Assembly: GCA_041485125.1 (NCBI GenBank)
Contig: JBGPIT010000147.1
Coordinates: forward strand, 1 to 11,111
Length of the DNA: 11,111 nt
Direction of reading: 5' to 3'
Source of the DNA: JBGPIT01 sp041485125
GTDB taxonomy: Bacteria > Desulfobacterota > Binatia > UTPRO1
Shown: positions 1 to 6,917 of the stretch, piece after piece
How positions within the stretch are numbered: position 1 is the first letter of the stretch
Layout: each line of letters starts with the position of its first letter
The notes under the pieces: generated by a model
The model's input: only the letters and a program-made list of their open reading frames with translations
What the model was told of the DNA's origin: nothing
Database searches by the model: none
Translations under genes and position numbers: made by a program

Positions 1-2
1 AA

Positions 3-749
3 TCCCCGCCTCGAGAGACGCGGCCCGCGCCTTTCCACGCGCCCTTCCGAGGTCTTCGCGGCCGCGTTCCGGTACGCGAGATGCCGGCCAAAGGCGCCGC
101 ACCGCGCGCGCCGGCGCGCGCATCGATCCCGGATCCGGCGAGCGCCAGCCCCGCCGACGGCGCCGATGACGTGACGTCGTTTCTGCAGGCGATGGGCGAC
201 GTGCGGAGGCTCGAAACGGACGGTCGGATCGACGCGCCGCCGCCGACGGTTGCCGCGCCGCGCGTCGTGACCGTCGACGAGGAGGCCGAGGCCCTCGCCG
301 TGCTCTCCGACTTGGTGTCCGGCACCGGCGGCTTCGATATCAGCGACTCGACCGAGTACGTCGAAGGCAGCGTCGTCGGTCTCGACGTCCGCATTCTGCG
401 CCGGCTGCGCCACGGCGAGTTCCCGTACCATGCGACGCTCGATCTCCACGGCATGGCGGCGTCGGTCGCGCGCGCGGCGGTCGAGTCGTTCGTCCTCGGC
501 GCATTCCGCGCCGGTACGCGCTGTGTCCTGATCATCCACGGACGCGGGCGCAACTCGCGCCAGCAGGTGCCGGTTCTGAAGGAGGGGCTCAAGAGCTGGC
601 TCGCGCACGGGCGCGTCAGGCGGGTGGTGCTCGCGTTCACGTCGGCGCGTCCGGCCGACGGCGGGACCGGCGCGGTCTACGTCCTGCTCCGGCGCCGCCG
701 CGGCGCGAAGGAGCCGATCGCCGTCTACGACGGCGCGAAACGGGAATGA
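3..749 (+). CDS. Smr-domain protein (5' end outside window)
   Basis: The C-terminal part is an Smr (small MutS-related) domain, a fold linked to nucleic-acid binding or nicking; the cellular role of stand-alone Smr proteins of this type is not settled. Numbering from the ATG at 81, the hallmarks are LDLHG at residues 120-124, HGRG at 153-156 and GGTGAVYVLLRR at 194-205. Before them lie an Ala/Pro-rich linker, a short stretch FLQAMGDVRRL (34-44) and an YVEGS region (93-97), as in long proteobacterial Smr proteins. The frame is open from base 3 with no stop upstream of the ATG at 81. It encodes a PFHAPFRGLRG-like stretch that resembles the usual N-terminus of this family, so the real start is probably left of the window and 81 is the fallback start. 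The stop overlaps the next gene's ATG by ATGA, suggesting translational coupling. Family call is strong; start is uncertain. Confidence 0.88.
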   Translation, partial: SPPRETRPAPFHAPFRGLRGRVPVREMPAKGAAPRAPARASIPDPASASPADGADDVTSFLQAMGDVRRLETDGRIDAPPPTVAAPRVVTVDEEAEALAVLSDLVSGTGGFDISDSTEYVEGSVVGLDVRILRRLRHGEFPYHATLDLHGMAASVARAAVESFVLGAFRAGTRCVLIIHGRGRNSRQQVPVLKEGLKSWLAHGRVRRVVLAFTSARPADGGTGAVYVLLRRRRGAKEPIAVYDGAKRE

Positions 750-1300
750 TGAGCGCCGCCGACCTCTGCACGCTCCTGCGCGTCGTTCTGGCGCCGCTCT
801 TCGCCTACGCGCTCGCGCGTGCGGCGGCGCAGCCGAGCCTCGCGCCGTTCGCGGTCTGTCTCGCCGCGATGGCGACCGACTTCGCCGACGGCCGTCTCGC
901 ACGTCGCGCCGGCTCGTCGTCCGAGATCGGCCGCTTCCTCGACCACGGCGCCGACGCTCTCTTCTTGTTTCCGGGCCTCTTCGTGCTCGCGGCGGTCGGG
1001 CGTGTGCCGCTTCTCATGCCGTGCGCCGCCGTCCTCGCCTTCGCGCTCTACGTCCTCGACGGGTTGCGCCGGGCCGGCGGCACCGGCGGCATCGTCCTCG
1101 CCCCGAGCCGCTCGGGCGCGCTGGCCGGCATCGCGAACTACGGCCTCGCCGCCGCCGGCGCGTTCGCCCTCGCCTGTCGCGTGCCGCATCTCGACGCCGT
1201 GCTGCACGCCGGCGCGATCGTCATCGCGTTGATGAACGTCGCCGCCGCGCTCGATCGCGCGTACACACTCGTCCGCGCGAGTCGCCCCGCGCCCGCGTAG
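746..1300 (+). CDS. CDP-alcohol phosphatidyltransferase family membrane protein
   Basis: This is a 184-residue integral membrane enzyme of the CDP-alcohol phosphatidyltransferase family, which moves a phosphatidyl (or related phospho-alcohol) group from a CDP-linked donor to an alcohol acceptor in phospholipid synthesis. The complete family motif D-x2-D-G-x2-A-R-x8-G-x3-D-x3-D is visible, with D45, D48, G49, A52, R53, G62, D66 and D70, so the metal-binding site is intact. Hydrophobic stretches on both sides (about residues 9-43, 70-84, 88-103, 120-140 and 148-170) fit the six-helix topology. The N-terminal LLRVVLAP resembles the first helix of PgsA-type enzymes. The acceptor (glycerol phosphate, inositol phosphate or other) cannot be told from sequence alone. 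Start is ATG 746, overlapping the Smr stop; ATG 749 is equally possible. It converges with the membrane protein at 1303, only 2 bases away. Confidence 0.85.
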   Translation: MMSAADLCTLLRVVLAPLFAYALARAAAQPSLAPFAVCLAAMATDFADGRLARRAGSSSEIGRFLDHGADALFLFPGLFVLAAVGRVPLLMPCAAVLAFALYVLDGLRRAGGTGGIVLAPSRSGALAGIANYGLAAAGAFALACRVPHLDAVLHAGAIVIALMNVAAALDRAYTLVRASRPAPA

Positions 1301-1302
1301 CG

Positions 1303-2316
1303 TCACGCTTCCGCCGGCCGGCGGCCCATCAGCTCACGGGTGGCACGCGGCAGGAATGGAATCCCGAGCACCGCGTTCGTGATCATGAACATGAAGTGCG
1401 TGGCGAGGCTGAAGGCGAGCAGGCTCGCCTCCGGCGCTTGGCCGCCGAAGAAGTAGAGCCAGAGCGCCTGCGGAGCGCCGAGGTGGGCGACGCCGATCGG
1501 CAGCGCGGCCGAGAAGAAGATGATCGGCAGGTACACCACCAGCGCGCTGTAAGGCAGGTCCATGCCGAAGCACTTGACGGCGACGTAGTAGACGACGGTC
1601 GCCATCAGGAAGTTCGGGCTCTTGTAGACGAGCAGACGCAGGTAGTGCGACGGCCGCGCCAGCCGGAAGCTGCGGAGGATCGCGCGGTCGCGCAGCCACG
1701 AGACGCGGTCGGCGAGATAGCGGAAGACCAGAAGGTGCACGACGAGATAGGCGTAGAGCGCGGCGTACACACGGCCGAGCGGCAGATCGATCGGACGCGG
1801 CGAGAGCAGGACGCCGAGGCTCGAGTAGAAGACCAGCTGGTAGAGCTCGACGAACATCATGAACAGGACCGATCCCATCGCCTCGAGGAGCGGCACGTCG
1901 TAGCGGCGGTGCAGGTAGAGCGCGACGCCGCCTTGGCCGAGGTGCGAGTTGATGAGCGTCAGCAAGTACGTCGTGGCACGGATCGGCAACACGTCGGCGT
2001 ACGCGATCGGGCAATTGAACCAATTGATCACCCGCGTCACGCAGAAGGTGTCGACGAGAAGATAGAAGACCGAGTACGGCACCATGATCGCGACGTAGGG
2101 CGCGAGGCGGGCGCCCGCGAGCGCCTCCCACACGCGGCTGAACGGCACCTTGCTGAAGATCATCGCGAAGATGAGCAGCGTGAAGATCCACGGTGCGAGC
2201 CTCGCGACGAGCGGCGGGCGGCCGTGGCCGTGCGCGTGGTGCCGTTCCTCGTCGCGCGCCAGCGGGTGGGTCACCCTCGGACCATAACGGCGTCTGCCGG
2301 GAGTGACAACGCGCAC
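1303..2316 (-). CDS. polytopic membrane protein, flippase-like (LPG synthase TM family)
   Basis: This is a 337-residue, strongly hydrophobic protein with about seven or eight likely membrane segments (near residues 41-56, 70-90, 108-122, 148-171, 183-200, 235-250, 256-275 and 297-322). The segment pattern, with a NSHLGQGG loop at 123-130 and AHLGAPQAL at 277-285 followed by a last helix, resembles the lysylphosphatidylglycerol-synthase transmembrane/flippase-like group (UPF0104-type), whose members are tied to lipid or lipid-linked precursor movement. This assignment is by resemblance only. The N-terminus is hydrophilic with a His-rich run HHAHGHG (26-32). Both usable starts are GTG: 2316, used here, and 2274, which begins MTHPLARDEE; neither has a good ribosome site, and 2274 may be the real one. 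Divergent from the lipoprotein at 2358. A lipid role would fit with the adjacent phosphatidyltransferase, but the two are convergent, not one operon. Confidence 0.62.
   Translation of the reverse strand: MRVVTPGRRRYGPRVTHPLARDEERHHAHGHGRPPLVARLAPWIFTLLIFAMIFSKVPFSRVWEALAGARLAPYVAIMVPYSVFYLLVDTFCVTRVINWFNCPIAYADVLPIRATTYLLTLINSHLGQGGVALYLHRRYDVPLLEAMGSVLFMMFVELYQLVFYSSLGVLLSPRPIDLPLGRVYAALYAYLVVHLLVFRYLADRVSWLRDRAILRSFRLARPSHYLRLLVYKSPNFLMATVVYYVAVKCFGMDLPYSALVVYLPIIFFSAALPIGVAHLGAPQALWLYFFGGQAPEASLLAFSLATHFMFMITNAVLGIPFLPRATRELMGRRPAEA
1311..1324. repeat. perfect 14-base palindrome at convergent gene ends
   Basis: CCGCCGGCCGGCGG is its own reverse complement and lies 11 bases past the stop of the phosphatidyltransferase gene, inside the last codons of the convergent membrane-protein gene. 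It could fold as a 5-bp stem with a GGCC loop and act as a factor-independent-like or pausing hairpin, but there is no T-run on either side, so a true intrinsic terminator is not supported. In such GC-rich DNA a chance palindrome is also plausible. Confidence 0.3.
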
Positions 2317-2320
2317 GACC

Positions 2321-2349
2321 TTGACTTGCCGCGAAATCGGCTTTTACAA
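2321..2349 (+). promoter_or_regulatory. weak candidate promoter for the lipoprotein gene
   Basis: TTGACT at 2321-2326 matches a sigma-70-type -35 box in five of six bases, and is followed 16-17 bases later by TTTACA/TTACAA, a poor -10. The box lies in the divergent gap between the membrane protein and the lipoprotein gene. If used, transcription would start close to or at the ATG at 2358, giving a leaderless or nearly leaderless message, which would fit the absence of a ribosome site there. Only the -35 half is convincing. Confidence 0.3.
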
Positions 2350-2357
2350 CGGCGGCG

Positions 2358-3209
2358 ATGCCGCGCCGCTTCGTCGTCGTTCTCCTCCTTGCCCTCGTCG
2401 CGTCCTGCACGTCGATGCAGGAGCAGTACAAGGTCCGCCGCAGCAACATCTCGTGCGACGAGGCCAACCGCTACGCGTACAAGAGCATGCAGTCGCTGGG
2501 CTACTCCGTCACCGAGTTCCGCCTCGCCGCGGTCGGCCAGAACGGCGGCGTCAAGGGCACCAAGACCGACGATCGCGGCAACGTCCATCGCGTCAACGTC
2601 AGCATCGACTGCCAGCCGAGCGAGGTCGTGCTGTCGGCGGCCGAAGAGCAGTTCATCAAGGAAGACATCACCTTCACGCGCGGCTTCTATCTGAGCTTCA
2701 CCAGCCTCGCCGATCACGGCGCCGAGACCGCGGCGTACAAGAACGAGCAGGCCGGCGGCACGACCGGCGGCGGCGTGAAGATCGAGATCCGGCCGCAGCT
2801 CGGTCTCGAGAGCAAGCTCGACTTCGGCGAGGACCTCGACGGCGGCGGCATCATGGCGGTGAAAGTCGTGATCCAGAACGGCAGCGACCGCACCTACGAG
2901 CTCGACCCGGCGGCGATCGAGCTGCGGCCGGTGGAGGGAAGCGGCAAGGTGGCGCAAATCCCGCTCCACGACGCGGCGGAGCGGCTCGCGCGCAGCGCCG
3001 CCGCCGACCGCGGCGAGGGCGCGCCCTCGCCGGGCGCGGCGCAGCTCGAGTCGCTGCTGCGCGAGCGCGCCCTCACGACGCGCAAGCTCCGCCCGGGGGA
3101 CAAGGCGGAGGGCTTCCTGTATTTCCCCGTCGGCAAGTACGCGCGAGCGCGGGCGACGCTCGTCGACGTCGAGACCAGCGAGGAAGAGGGCTTCCTCGTC
3201 GAGTTTTGA
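2358..3209 (+). CDS. predicted outer-membrane/periplasmic lipoprotein, function unknown
   Basis: I do not recognise the family. The 283-residue product begins with a short lipoprotein signal: basic MPRRF, a hydrophobic core (residues 6-15), then the lipobox VASC with Cys17 as the lipidated residue, followed by Thr-Ser (no Asp at +2, so no inner-membrane retention signal). The mature part has a CDEANRYAYKSMQSLGYSV region (about 33-51) reminiscent of small conserved lipoprotein segments, then a beta-rich middle (about 140-190, IEIRPQ and VKVVIQNGS) and a C-terminal piece with a PGDKAEGFLYFP stretch (about 246-257) that looks like an immunoglobulin-like or DUF4352-type beta domain; this is a guess from pattern only. 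The start ATG has no recognisable ribosome site. The gene is followed after 11 bases by a small gene with a strong ribosome site, so the two probably form an operon. Confidence 0.72.
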   Translation: MPRRFVVVLLLALVASCTSMQEQYKVRRSNISCDEANRYAYKSMQSLGYSVTEFRLAAVGQNGGVKGTKTDDRGNVHRVNVSIDCQPSEVVLSAAEEQFIKEDITFTRGFYLSFTSLADHGAETAAYKNEQAGGTTGGGVKIEIRPQLGLESKLDFGEDLDGGGIMAVKVVIQNGSDRTYELDPAAIELRPVEGSGKVAQIPLHDAAERLARSAAADRGEGAPSPGAAQLESLLRERALTTRKLRPGDKAEGFLYFPVGKYARARATLVDVETSEEEGFLVEF

Positions 3210-3215
3210 AGGAGG
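3209..3215 (+). promoter_or_regulatory. strong ribosome binding site AAGGAGG
   Basis: AAGGAGG starts within the lipoprotein stop codon (TGA 3207-3209) and ends 5 bases before ATG 3221. It fixes the start of the small downstream gene, even though its reading frame is open for about 900 bases upstream. Confidence 0.75.
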
Positions 3216-3220
3216 CTGCG

Positions 3221-3586
3221 ATGACCGGTCGCGACGCGCTGCTGCAGGCCTTCGACCGCCTGTTCGACAAGGCTTCGAAGAAGCTCTCCGTCGACGTCAA
3301 CCAAGAGCAGAAGGACGAGGCGAAGCAGCGCTTCGAGGAGCGCTTCTCGATGCTGCTCGACGCGCTGAAGCAGCTGAAGCTGCGCGATCTTCCCGAGGAC
3401 GCCGTGCAGGACATGGAGGAGGGCATCGACAAGCTCTCCCCCGCCGACCTGGTCGCGCTGCTCGCATCCGTTCCGCTGGTGACGCAAGCGCAGGAGATGC
3501 TACGGACGCTCGCTTTTCGCGCCGCGGAGCAGCGTTTGCTCGAGCACTACATCAAGAACGCCGACGATCGCTACGGCGGCAGCTGA
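3221..3586 (+). CDS. 121-residue helical protein, function unknown
   Basis: I do not recognise the family. The protein is small and rich in Glu, Lys, Gln, Leu and Ala; almost the whole length is compatible with amphipathic helix (for example residues 5-20, 28-52, 58-72 and 86-112). It has no signal peptide, no membrane segment and no Cys, so it is most likely a soluble cytoplasmic protein, possibly a helical bundle. The start at 3221 is set by AAGGAGG just upstream; the frame continues open well upstream, but only because of GC-rich composition, and overlaps the lipoprotein. It is probably translated from the same transcript as the lipoprotein. A helical protein beside a lipoprotein gives no clear functional hint. 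It ends 21 bases before the stop of the convergent DUF35 gene. Confidence 0.7.
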   Translation: MTGRDALLQAFDRLFDKASKKLSVDVNQEQKDEAKQRFEERFSMLLDALKQLKLRDLPEDAVQDMEEGIDKLSPADLVALLASVPLVTQAQEMLRTLAFRAAEQRLLEHYIKNADDRYGGS

Positions 3587-3607
3587 GCGGCGCGCGCGAG
3601 CGGGTGA

Positions 3608-4096
3608 TCAGCGGGTCGCGCGGCGGAACTTCGGCAGCGCGACCTCGGACGAGACGCGCTCGAACACCACCTCGACCGGCATGCCGATGCGAAGCTCCGC
3701 GGGCGCGCAGTCGACGACGCTCGAGGTGATCTTGGGACCTTCGTCGAGCTTCACGACGACGACCGCGTAGGGCACCTCGGCCGCGAAGCCGGGGTGGTAG
3801 ATCTGGTGCATCACGTTGAAGCTGAAGATCTCGCCGCGTCCGGACACCTGCGTCCACTCGCTCGCGGTCGAGAGACACGCGTTACAGATCTCACGGGGCG
3901 GAAAGCGCCGCAGACCGCACTCGCGGCAGCGCTGAACGACGAGCCGTTCCTCCCCGGCGGCGGCGAAGAAGGCCGCGAGATCCGGCGTGATCTGTGGGAT
4001 CGGCTTCGCCGCGCTCGCGGCACCGCCGCGCGCGCCGGCATCGGCAGCGCCGGCCGGCGATACCGTGCCCGTGCCTGCGTCGCGCTCGGCGCTCAT
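3608..4096 (-). CDS. Zn-ribbon/OB-fold (DUF35) partner of thiolase-like protein
   Basis: This 162-residue protein has the DUF35 architecture: a rubredoxin-like zinc ribbon followed by an OB fold. The zinc ligands are C57-x2-C60-x10-C71-x2-C74, all present, with the RFPP stretch (64-67) typical between the two pairs. The OB part runs from about residue 82 (SGRGEIFSFNVMHQ, PYAVVVVKLDEG, RIGMPVEVVFE). Proteins of this type bind acyl-CoA or act as partner subunits of thiolase-like enzymes; well-studied examples are the DUF35 domains paired with Ltp2-like aldolases in bacterial steroid side-chain breakdown and with acetone/acetoacetyl-CoA thiolases. The first 38 residues are Ala/Gly-rich and probably disordered. 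Start ATG 4096 overlaps the stop of the thiolase-like gene by ATGA, which supports this start and a coupled, probably physically associated pair. Confidence 0.88.
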   Translation of the reverse strand: MSAERDAGTGTVSPAGAADAGARGGAASAAKPIPQITPDLAAFFAAAGEERLVVQRCRECGLRRFPPREICNACLSTASEWTQVSGRGEIFSFNVMHQIYHPGFAAEVPYAVVVVKLDEGPKITSSVVDCAPAELRIGMPVEVVFERVSSEVALPKFRRATR

Positions 4097-5268
4097 GACG
4101 GCAGCGGGCTCAAGACCAGCGTCGAGTGCGTCGAGAGCAGCCCGCCGTTGCCGCTCACCAGGACGACGTCGCGACGCGGCACCTGACGCTCGCCCGCCTC
4201 GCCGCGGGTTTGGATGATCGCCTCGGCGATCGGCGTCATTCCCCACATGTAGAACGACGACAGCTGGCCGCCGCCGGTGTTGACGGGCAGGTGCCCGCCG
4301 GGTGCCGTCGCGCCGGAGGCGACGAGATCGCCGGCCTCGCCTTTGGCGCAGAAGCCGTAGTCCTCGAGCGTGACCAGCACGGTGAAGCTGTAGCAGTCGT
4401 AGAGCTCGGCGAGCTCGACGTCGCGGGCCTCGATGCCCGCCATGCGGAAGGCGGTCTCCTTCGCGAGCGGCGCGCCCGACGTGAGCGTGTCCGAGACGTC
4501 GCCGCCGGGATGCCCTTGCCCCATGCCCCAGACGTACACCGGCGGCTTGCGGAGCTGGCGCGCGCGCTCGGCCGAGGTGACGATCACGGCGAGGCCGCCA
4601 TTCGACACCAGGCAGCAGTCGAGGACGTGGAACGGCTCCACCACCCAGCGCGAGCGGTGGTAGTCGTCGATCGTGAGCGGCGTGTCGCGAAACTGCGCGG
4701 CGGGATTCATGGTCGCCCACCGGCGCTGCGTCACTGCGACGGCGCCGAGGTGGTCTTGCGTCGTGCCGTAGGCGTGCATGTGGCGGCGCGCGACCATCGC
4801 GTAGTACGCGTTCATGCCGAACTGCCCGTACGCGGCGTCGAGGCCGCGACCGAAGGCATACGATGCCGCCGAGCCCGAGCCGGCGCCGCGGTCGCGCCGC
4901 TCGTCCGGCGGCTTCAACGGCCGATCGGAGAACACGCACGCGACGGTCGTGCACATGCCGGCCGCGATCGCGAGCGCGGCATGCTGGATCATCGCGGCGG
5001 CGGTCGCGCCGCCGAGGTTCATGGTCGCGGAGAGACGAAGATCGCGGAGCCCGAGCGCCTGCTGCAGCATGAACGAGCCCATCGCCGCCTCGCCCCAGGC
5101 GAGGCCCGGGTTCAGCAGCAACCCGTCGAGGTCCGAGCGCTGCAAGCCCGCGTCTTCCAAGGCGAGGCGTACCGCCTCGACCGCGAAGCCGACGTGCGAG
5201 CGGTCGTACACCTTGCCCTGAGGGGTGATTCCGAGGCCGGCGATCGCGACCTCACCTTTGCGCGCCAC
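4093..5268 (-). CDS. thiolase-superfamily (SCP2/lipid-transfer type) protein lacking catalytic Cys/His
   Basis: This 391-residue protein has the thiolase fold of the SCP2-type/lipid-transfer group: VAIAGLGITPQG near the start (8-18), ALEDAGLQRSDLDGL (36-50), AAMIQHAALAIAAG (91-104), VELAELYDCYSF (284-295), EDYGFCAKGEAG (302-313) and LPVNTGGG (327-334), then RGEAGERQV (355-363). In active thiolases a Cys sits in the NxxC turn after the first core strand; here it reads N84-LGGATAAA, with no Cys. The GHP His motif is replaced by SSFYMWG (337-343), and the C-terminal Cys-x-Gly region reads SGNGG (372-376). The protein is therefore unlikely to be a normal thiolase; a Claisen-independent role, such as the retro-aldol reaction of Ltp2-like partners of DUF35 proteins, is a better guess. 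Start is GTG 5268, before MARKGEVAIAG; ATGA overlap couples it to the DUF35 gene. Confidence 0.85.
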   Translation of the reverse strand: MARKGEVAIAGLGITPQGKVYDRSHVGFAVEAVRLALEDAGLQRSDLDGLLLNPGLAWGEAAMGSFMLQQALGLRDLRLSATMNLGGATAAAMIQHAALAIAAGMCTTVACVFSDRPLKPPDERRDRGAGSGSAASYAFGRGLDAAYGQFGMNAYYAMVARRHMHAYGTTQDHLGAVAVTQRRWATMNPAAQFRDTPLTIDDYHRSRWVVEPFHVLDCCLVSNGGLAVIVTSAERARQLRKPPVYVWGMGQGHPGGDVSDTLTSGAPLAKETAFRMAGIEARDVELAELYDCYSFTVLVTLEDYGFCAKGEAGDLVASGATAPGGHLPVNTGGGQLSSFYMWGMTPIAEAIIQTRGEAGERQVPRRDVVLVSGNGGLLSTHSTLVLSPLPS

Positions 5269-5275
5269 GCCGATC

Positions 5276-5304
5276 TTCGTAGGCGAGGCGCGCCGACGCG
5301 TCAA
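5276..5304 (-). promoter_or_regulatory. weak candidate promoter for the thiolase-like/DUF35 operon
   Basis: On the minus strand TTGACG (complement of 5299-5304) is followed after 17 bases by TACGAA (complement of 5276-5281). The -35 is good, the -10 matches only three of six, and the resulting start site would lie very near the GTG at 5268. It lies back to back with the plus-strand promoter candidate of the DUF1800 gene. Confidence 0.25.
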
Positions 5305-5315
5305 ATCGAAAGTCT

Positions 5316-5346
5316 TTGACGCCGAAGCAGCGGAGCGTGGTATGAG
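5316..5346 (+). promoter_or_regulatory. candidate promoter of DUF1800-DUF1501 module 1
   Basis: TTGACG at 5316-5321 and TATGAG at 5341-5346, separated by 19 bases, with TG one base upstream of the -10 (TGGTATGAG), an extended -10. The same pattern recurs at 8428-8458 before the second module. The spacer is long for sigma-70, but the recurrence and the extended -10 make it credible. The expected start is about 5353, giving a leader of about 57 bases before ATG 5410. Confidence 0.5.
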
Positions 5347-5359
5347 TGCTGCTCTTTCT

Positions 5360-5381
5360 CGCGGTTGTTTTCCCCACCGCG
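5360..5381 (+). repeat. inverted repeat in leader of module 1
   Basis: CGCGGT (5360-5365) and ACCGCG (5376-5381) form a 6-bp stem with a 10-base loop in the expected 5' leader. The arms GCGGTTG and ACCGCGGA recur in the leader of the second module at 8524-8557. It could be an RNA hairpin or an operator; no protein binding is known. Confidence 0.35.
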
Positions 5382-5409
5382 GACCACTCGACGTGATCGG
5401 ACGGCACTG

Positions 5410-6903
5410 ATGGGTGACGAGAACACTCTTCTCACCGAGGCCGCGGCGCGGCATCTGCTGCGGCGCACCGGATTCGGCGCGCCACGCGCGGAGATCCAGC
5501 GCATGCTCGACCGCGGTCTCACCCGCGGGACGGCCGCCGACGAGCTCCTCTCGTTCAGGGCCAAAGCGTTCAAGCCGGGCGGGAGTGATTTTCAGACCGC
5601 GCACAACAAGTGGATCAAGCAGCTCGTCAAGACGAAGTTCCCGATCCAGGAGAAGCTCGTCCTGTTCTGGCACGACCACTTCGCAACCGGGGCCTCGAAG
5701 CTCGTCATGACGCTCGGCGATCGGACCGCGGCAAAAATCATCTCGAGGCAGATCCAACTTCTGCACAAGAGCTGCAAAGGCAACATGCGGACGCTCGTCA
5801 AGGCGATCAACAAAGACACCGCGATGATGGAGTTCCTCGACACGGTCAGGAACTTCGCCGACATCCCCAACGAGAACTATGCGCGCGAGCTGCAGGAGCT
5901 CTTCACGCTCGGCGTGCTCGACGCCGCCGGCAATCCCAACTACGCGCAGGCCGACATCGTCCAGATCGCGCGCGCTTTCACGGGGTGGGGCTACGACTCG
6001 TCGCTCAAGGCGTCTCTGCAACCGCAACACCACGACTTCAGCGCGAATTTCCCGTCGCGCGGTCCGAAGCGCATCTTCGCCTCGACGGGTCAGTTCGGGC
6101 CGGGTGGACGCGACTTCACCGTCAATGGCGAGGGCGTGGCGGAGATCGATACCGTCGTCGACATCATCTTCGAGCACCGCGACTCCGATCTGCAGAATAC
6201 GGTCGCGCGCCGTACGGCGCGGCGACTGATCGAGTACCTGGCCCACCCCGATCCGTCGCAGAGCTTCGTCGACGACGTCGTTGCCCAGTCCGGCTTCGAC
6301 GGCTCGTTCGAGATCGCGCCGCTCCTGCGCGCGATCCTGGTGCACGACGACTTCTACCTCTCGGGCTTGCCGGTCCCGTGGGGCAGCGCCGTGAAGACGT
6401 CCGTGAAATGGCCGATCGACTACTTCGTCAGCACGCTGCGGCTCCTGCAGATGAAGCTCGAAGGCGCCCAGCAGTTCGTCCCCGGCGCGAACAGCACGCC
6501 CGCGTTGTCGCACTTGACGGATATGGGTCAAACGATCCTCGATCCGCCGAGCGTGTTCGGTTGGGACTGGGAGACCAATTGGCTCAGCAGCGCGACCCTG
6601 CTCGCACGCTGCACGTTCGCGGTCGACGTCAGCACCGCGCGCGGTACCAACAAGACGGCGTTTCGCCCCGAAGCCGTCTTCGATCTCTCGTTGACGGCGC
6701 CGAGCGCCATCGTCGACGAGGGCGCTGACATCCTGGGGATCCGCGACCACCTATCGAGCGCCGAGCACGGAGTGTTCGAGGACTACCTTACCGAAAACGG
6801 CATCAATCCGACGCTCGATCTGAACGACCCGGACGTCCGCAGTTGGAAGCTGCGCGGCCTCTTCGCCCTCTTACTGCAATGCCCCGCCTACCAGATGCAT
6901 TGA
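5410..6903 (+). CDS. DUF1800 family protein (copy 1)
   Basis: This 497-residue protein belongs to the DUF1800 family (PF08811), whose biochemical role is unknown and which is usually encoded beside DUF1501. Visible family blocks are HLLRRTGFG (15-23), WHDHFAT (87-93), AMMEFLDT (138-145), NYARELQELFTLGVLD (156-171), QIARAFTGW (185-193), RRLIEYLAHPDP (271-282), HDDFYL (312-317) and DPPSVFGWDWE (378-388). The His/Asp pairs in WHDHF and HDDF could bind metal, which is inference. No signal peptide or membrane segment is seen. The frame extends to an ATG at 5365, but ATG 5410 is chosen because copy 2 begins identically (MGD-N-T) right after a strong ribosome site; copy 1 itself has only a poor site. 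The stop is 14 bases before the DUF1501 start, with a ribosome site in between, so they form an operon. Confidence 0.88.
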   Translation: MGDENTLLTEAAARHLLRRTGFGAPRAEIQRMLDRGLTRGTAADELLSFRAKAFKPGGSDFQTAHNKWIKQLVKTKFPIQEKLVLFWHDHFATGASKLVMTLGDRTAAKIISRQIQLLHKSCKGNMRTLVKAINKDTAMMEFLDTVRNFADIPNENYARELQELFTLGVLDAAGNPNYAQADIVQIARAFTGWGYDSSLKASLQPQHHDFSANFPSRGPKRIFASTGQFGPGGRDFTVNGEGVAEIDTVVDIIFEHRDSDLQNTVARRTARRLIEYLAHPDPSQSFVDDVVAQSGFDGSFEIAPLLRAILVHDDFYLSGLPVPWGSAVKTSVKWPIDYFVSTLRLLQMKLEGAQQFVPGANSTPALSHLTDMGQTILDPPSVFGWDWETNWLSSATLLARCTFAVDVSTARGTNKTAFRPEAVFDLSLTAPSAIVDEGADILGIRDHLSSAEHGVFEDYLTENGINPTLDLNDPDVRSWKLRGLFALLLQCPAYQMH

Positions 6904-6909
6904 GAGGAG
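6904..6909 (+). promoter_or_regulatory. ribosome binding site for the DUF1501 gene
   Basis: GAGGAG directly follows the DUF1800 stop and ends 8 bases before ATG 6918. It decides in favour of 6918 over the in-frame upstream ATGs at 6843 and 6879, which would lie inside the DUF1800 gene and would hide the Tat signal at the N-terminus. Confidence 0.65.
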
Positions 6910-6917
6910 CGCGCGAG

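Noticed and set aside
1021..2694. A 557-codon plus-strand open frame opposite the flippase-like gene
   Set aside because: Arg/Glu/Asp/His-rich, shadow-type composition; the minus strand encodes a coherent multi-helix membrane protein, which accounts for the region.
2303..3220. Upstream extension of the 121-residue gene in the same frame
   Set aside because: It overlaps the lipoprotein gene out of frame, is Arg/Gln/Gly-rich, and the AAGGAGG before ATG 3221 marks the real start.
5365..5409. Fifteen-codon N-terminal extension of DUF1800 copy 1
   Set aside because: Copy 2 starts at the equivalent of ATG 5410 right after a strong ribosome site; the extension has no counterpart and falls in the leader with the inverted repeat.
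4093..6750. An 885-codon open frame on the minus strand covering the thiolase-like gene and running on opposite the DUF1800 gene
   Set aside because: Only the part below 5268 has family blocks; the upstream half is the antisense of DUF1800, low-complexity in Arg/Glu/Val, and has no recognisable motif. It is a by-product of GC-rich codon use, so no fusion protein is claimed.
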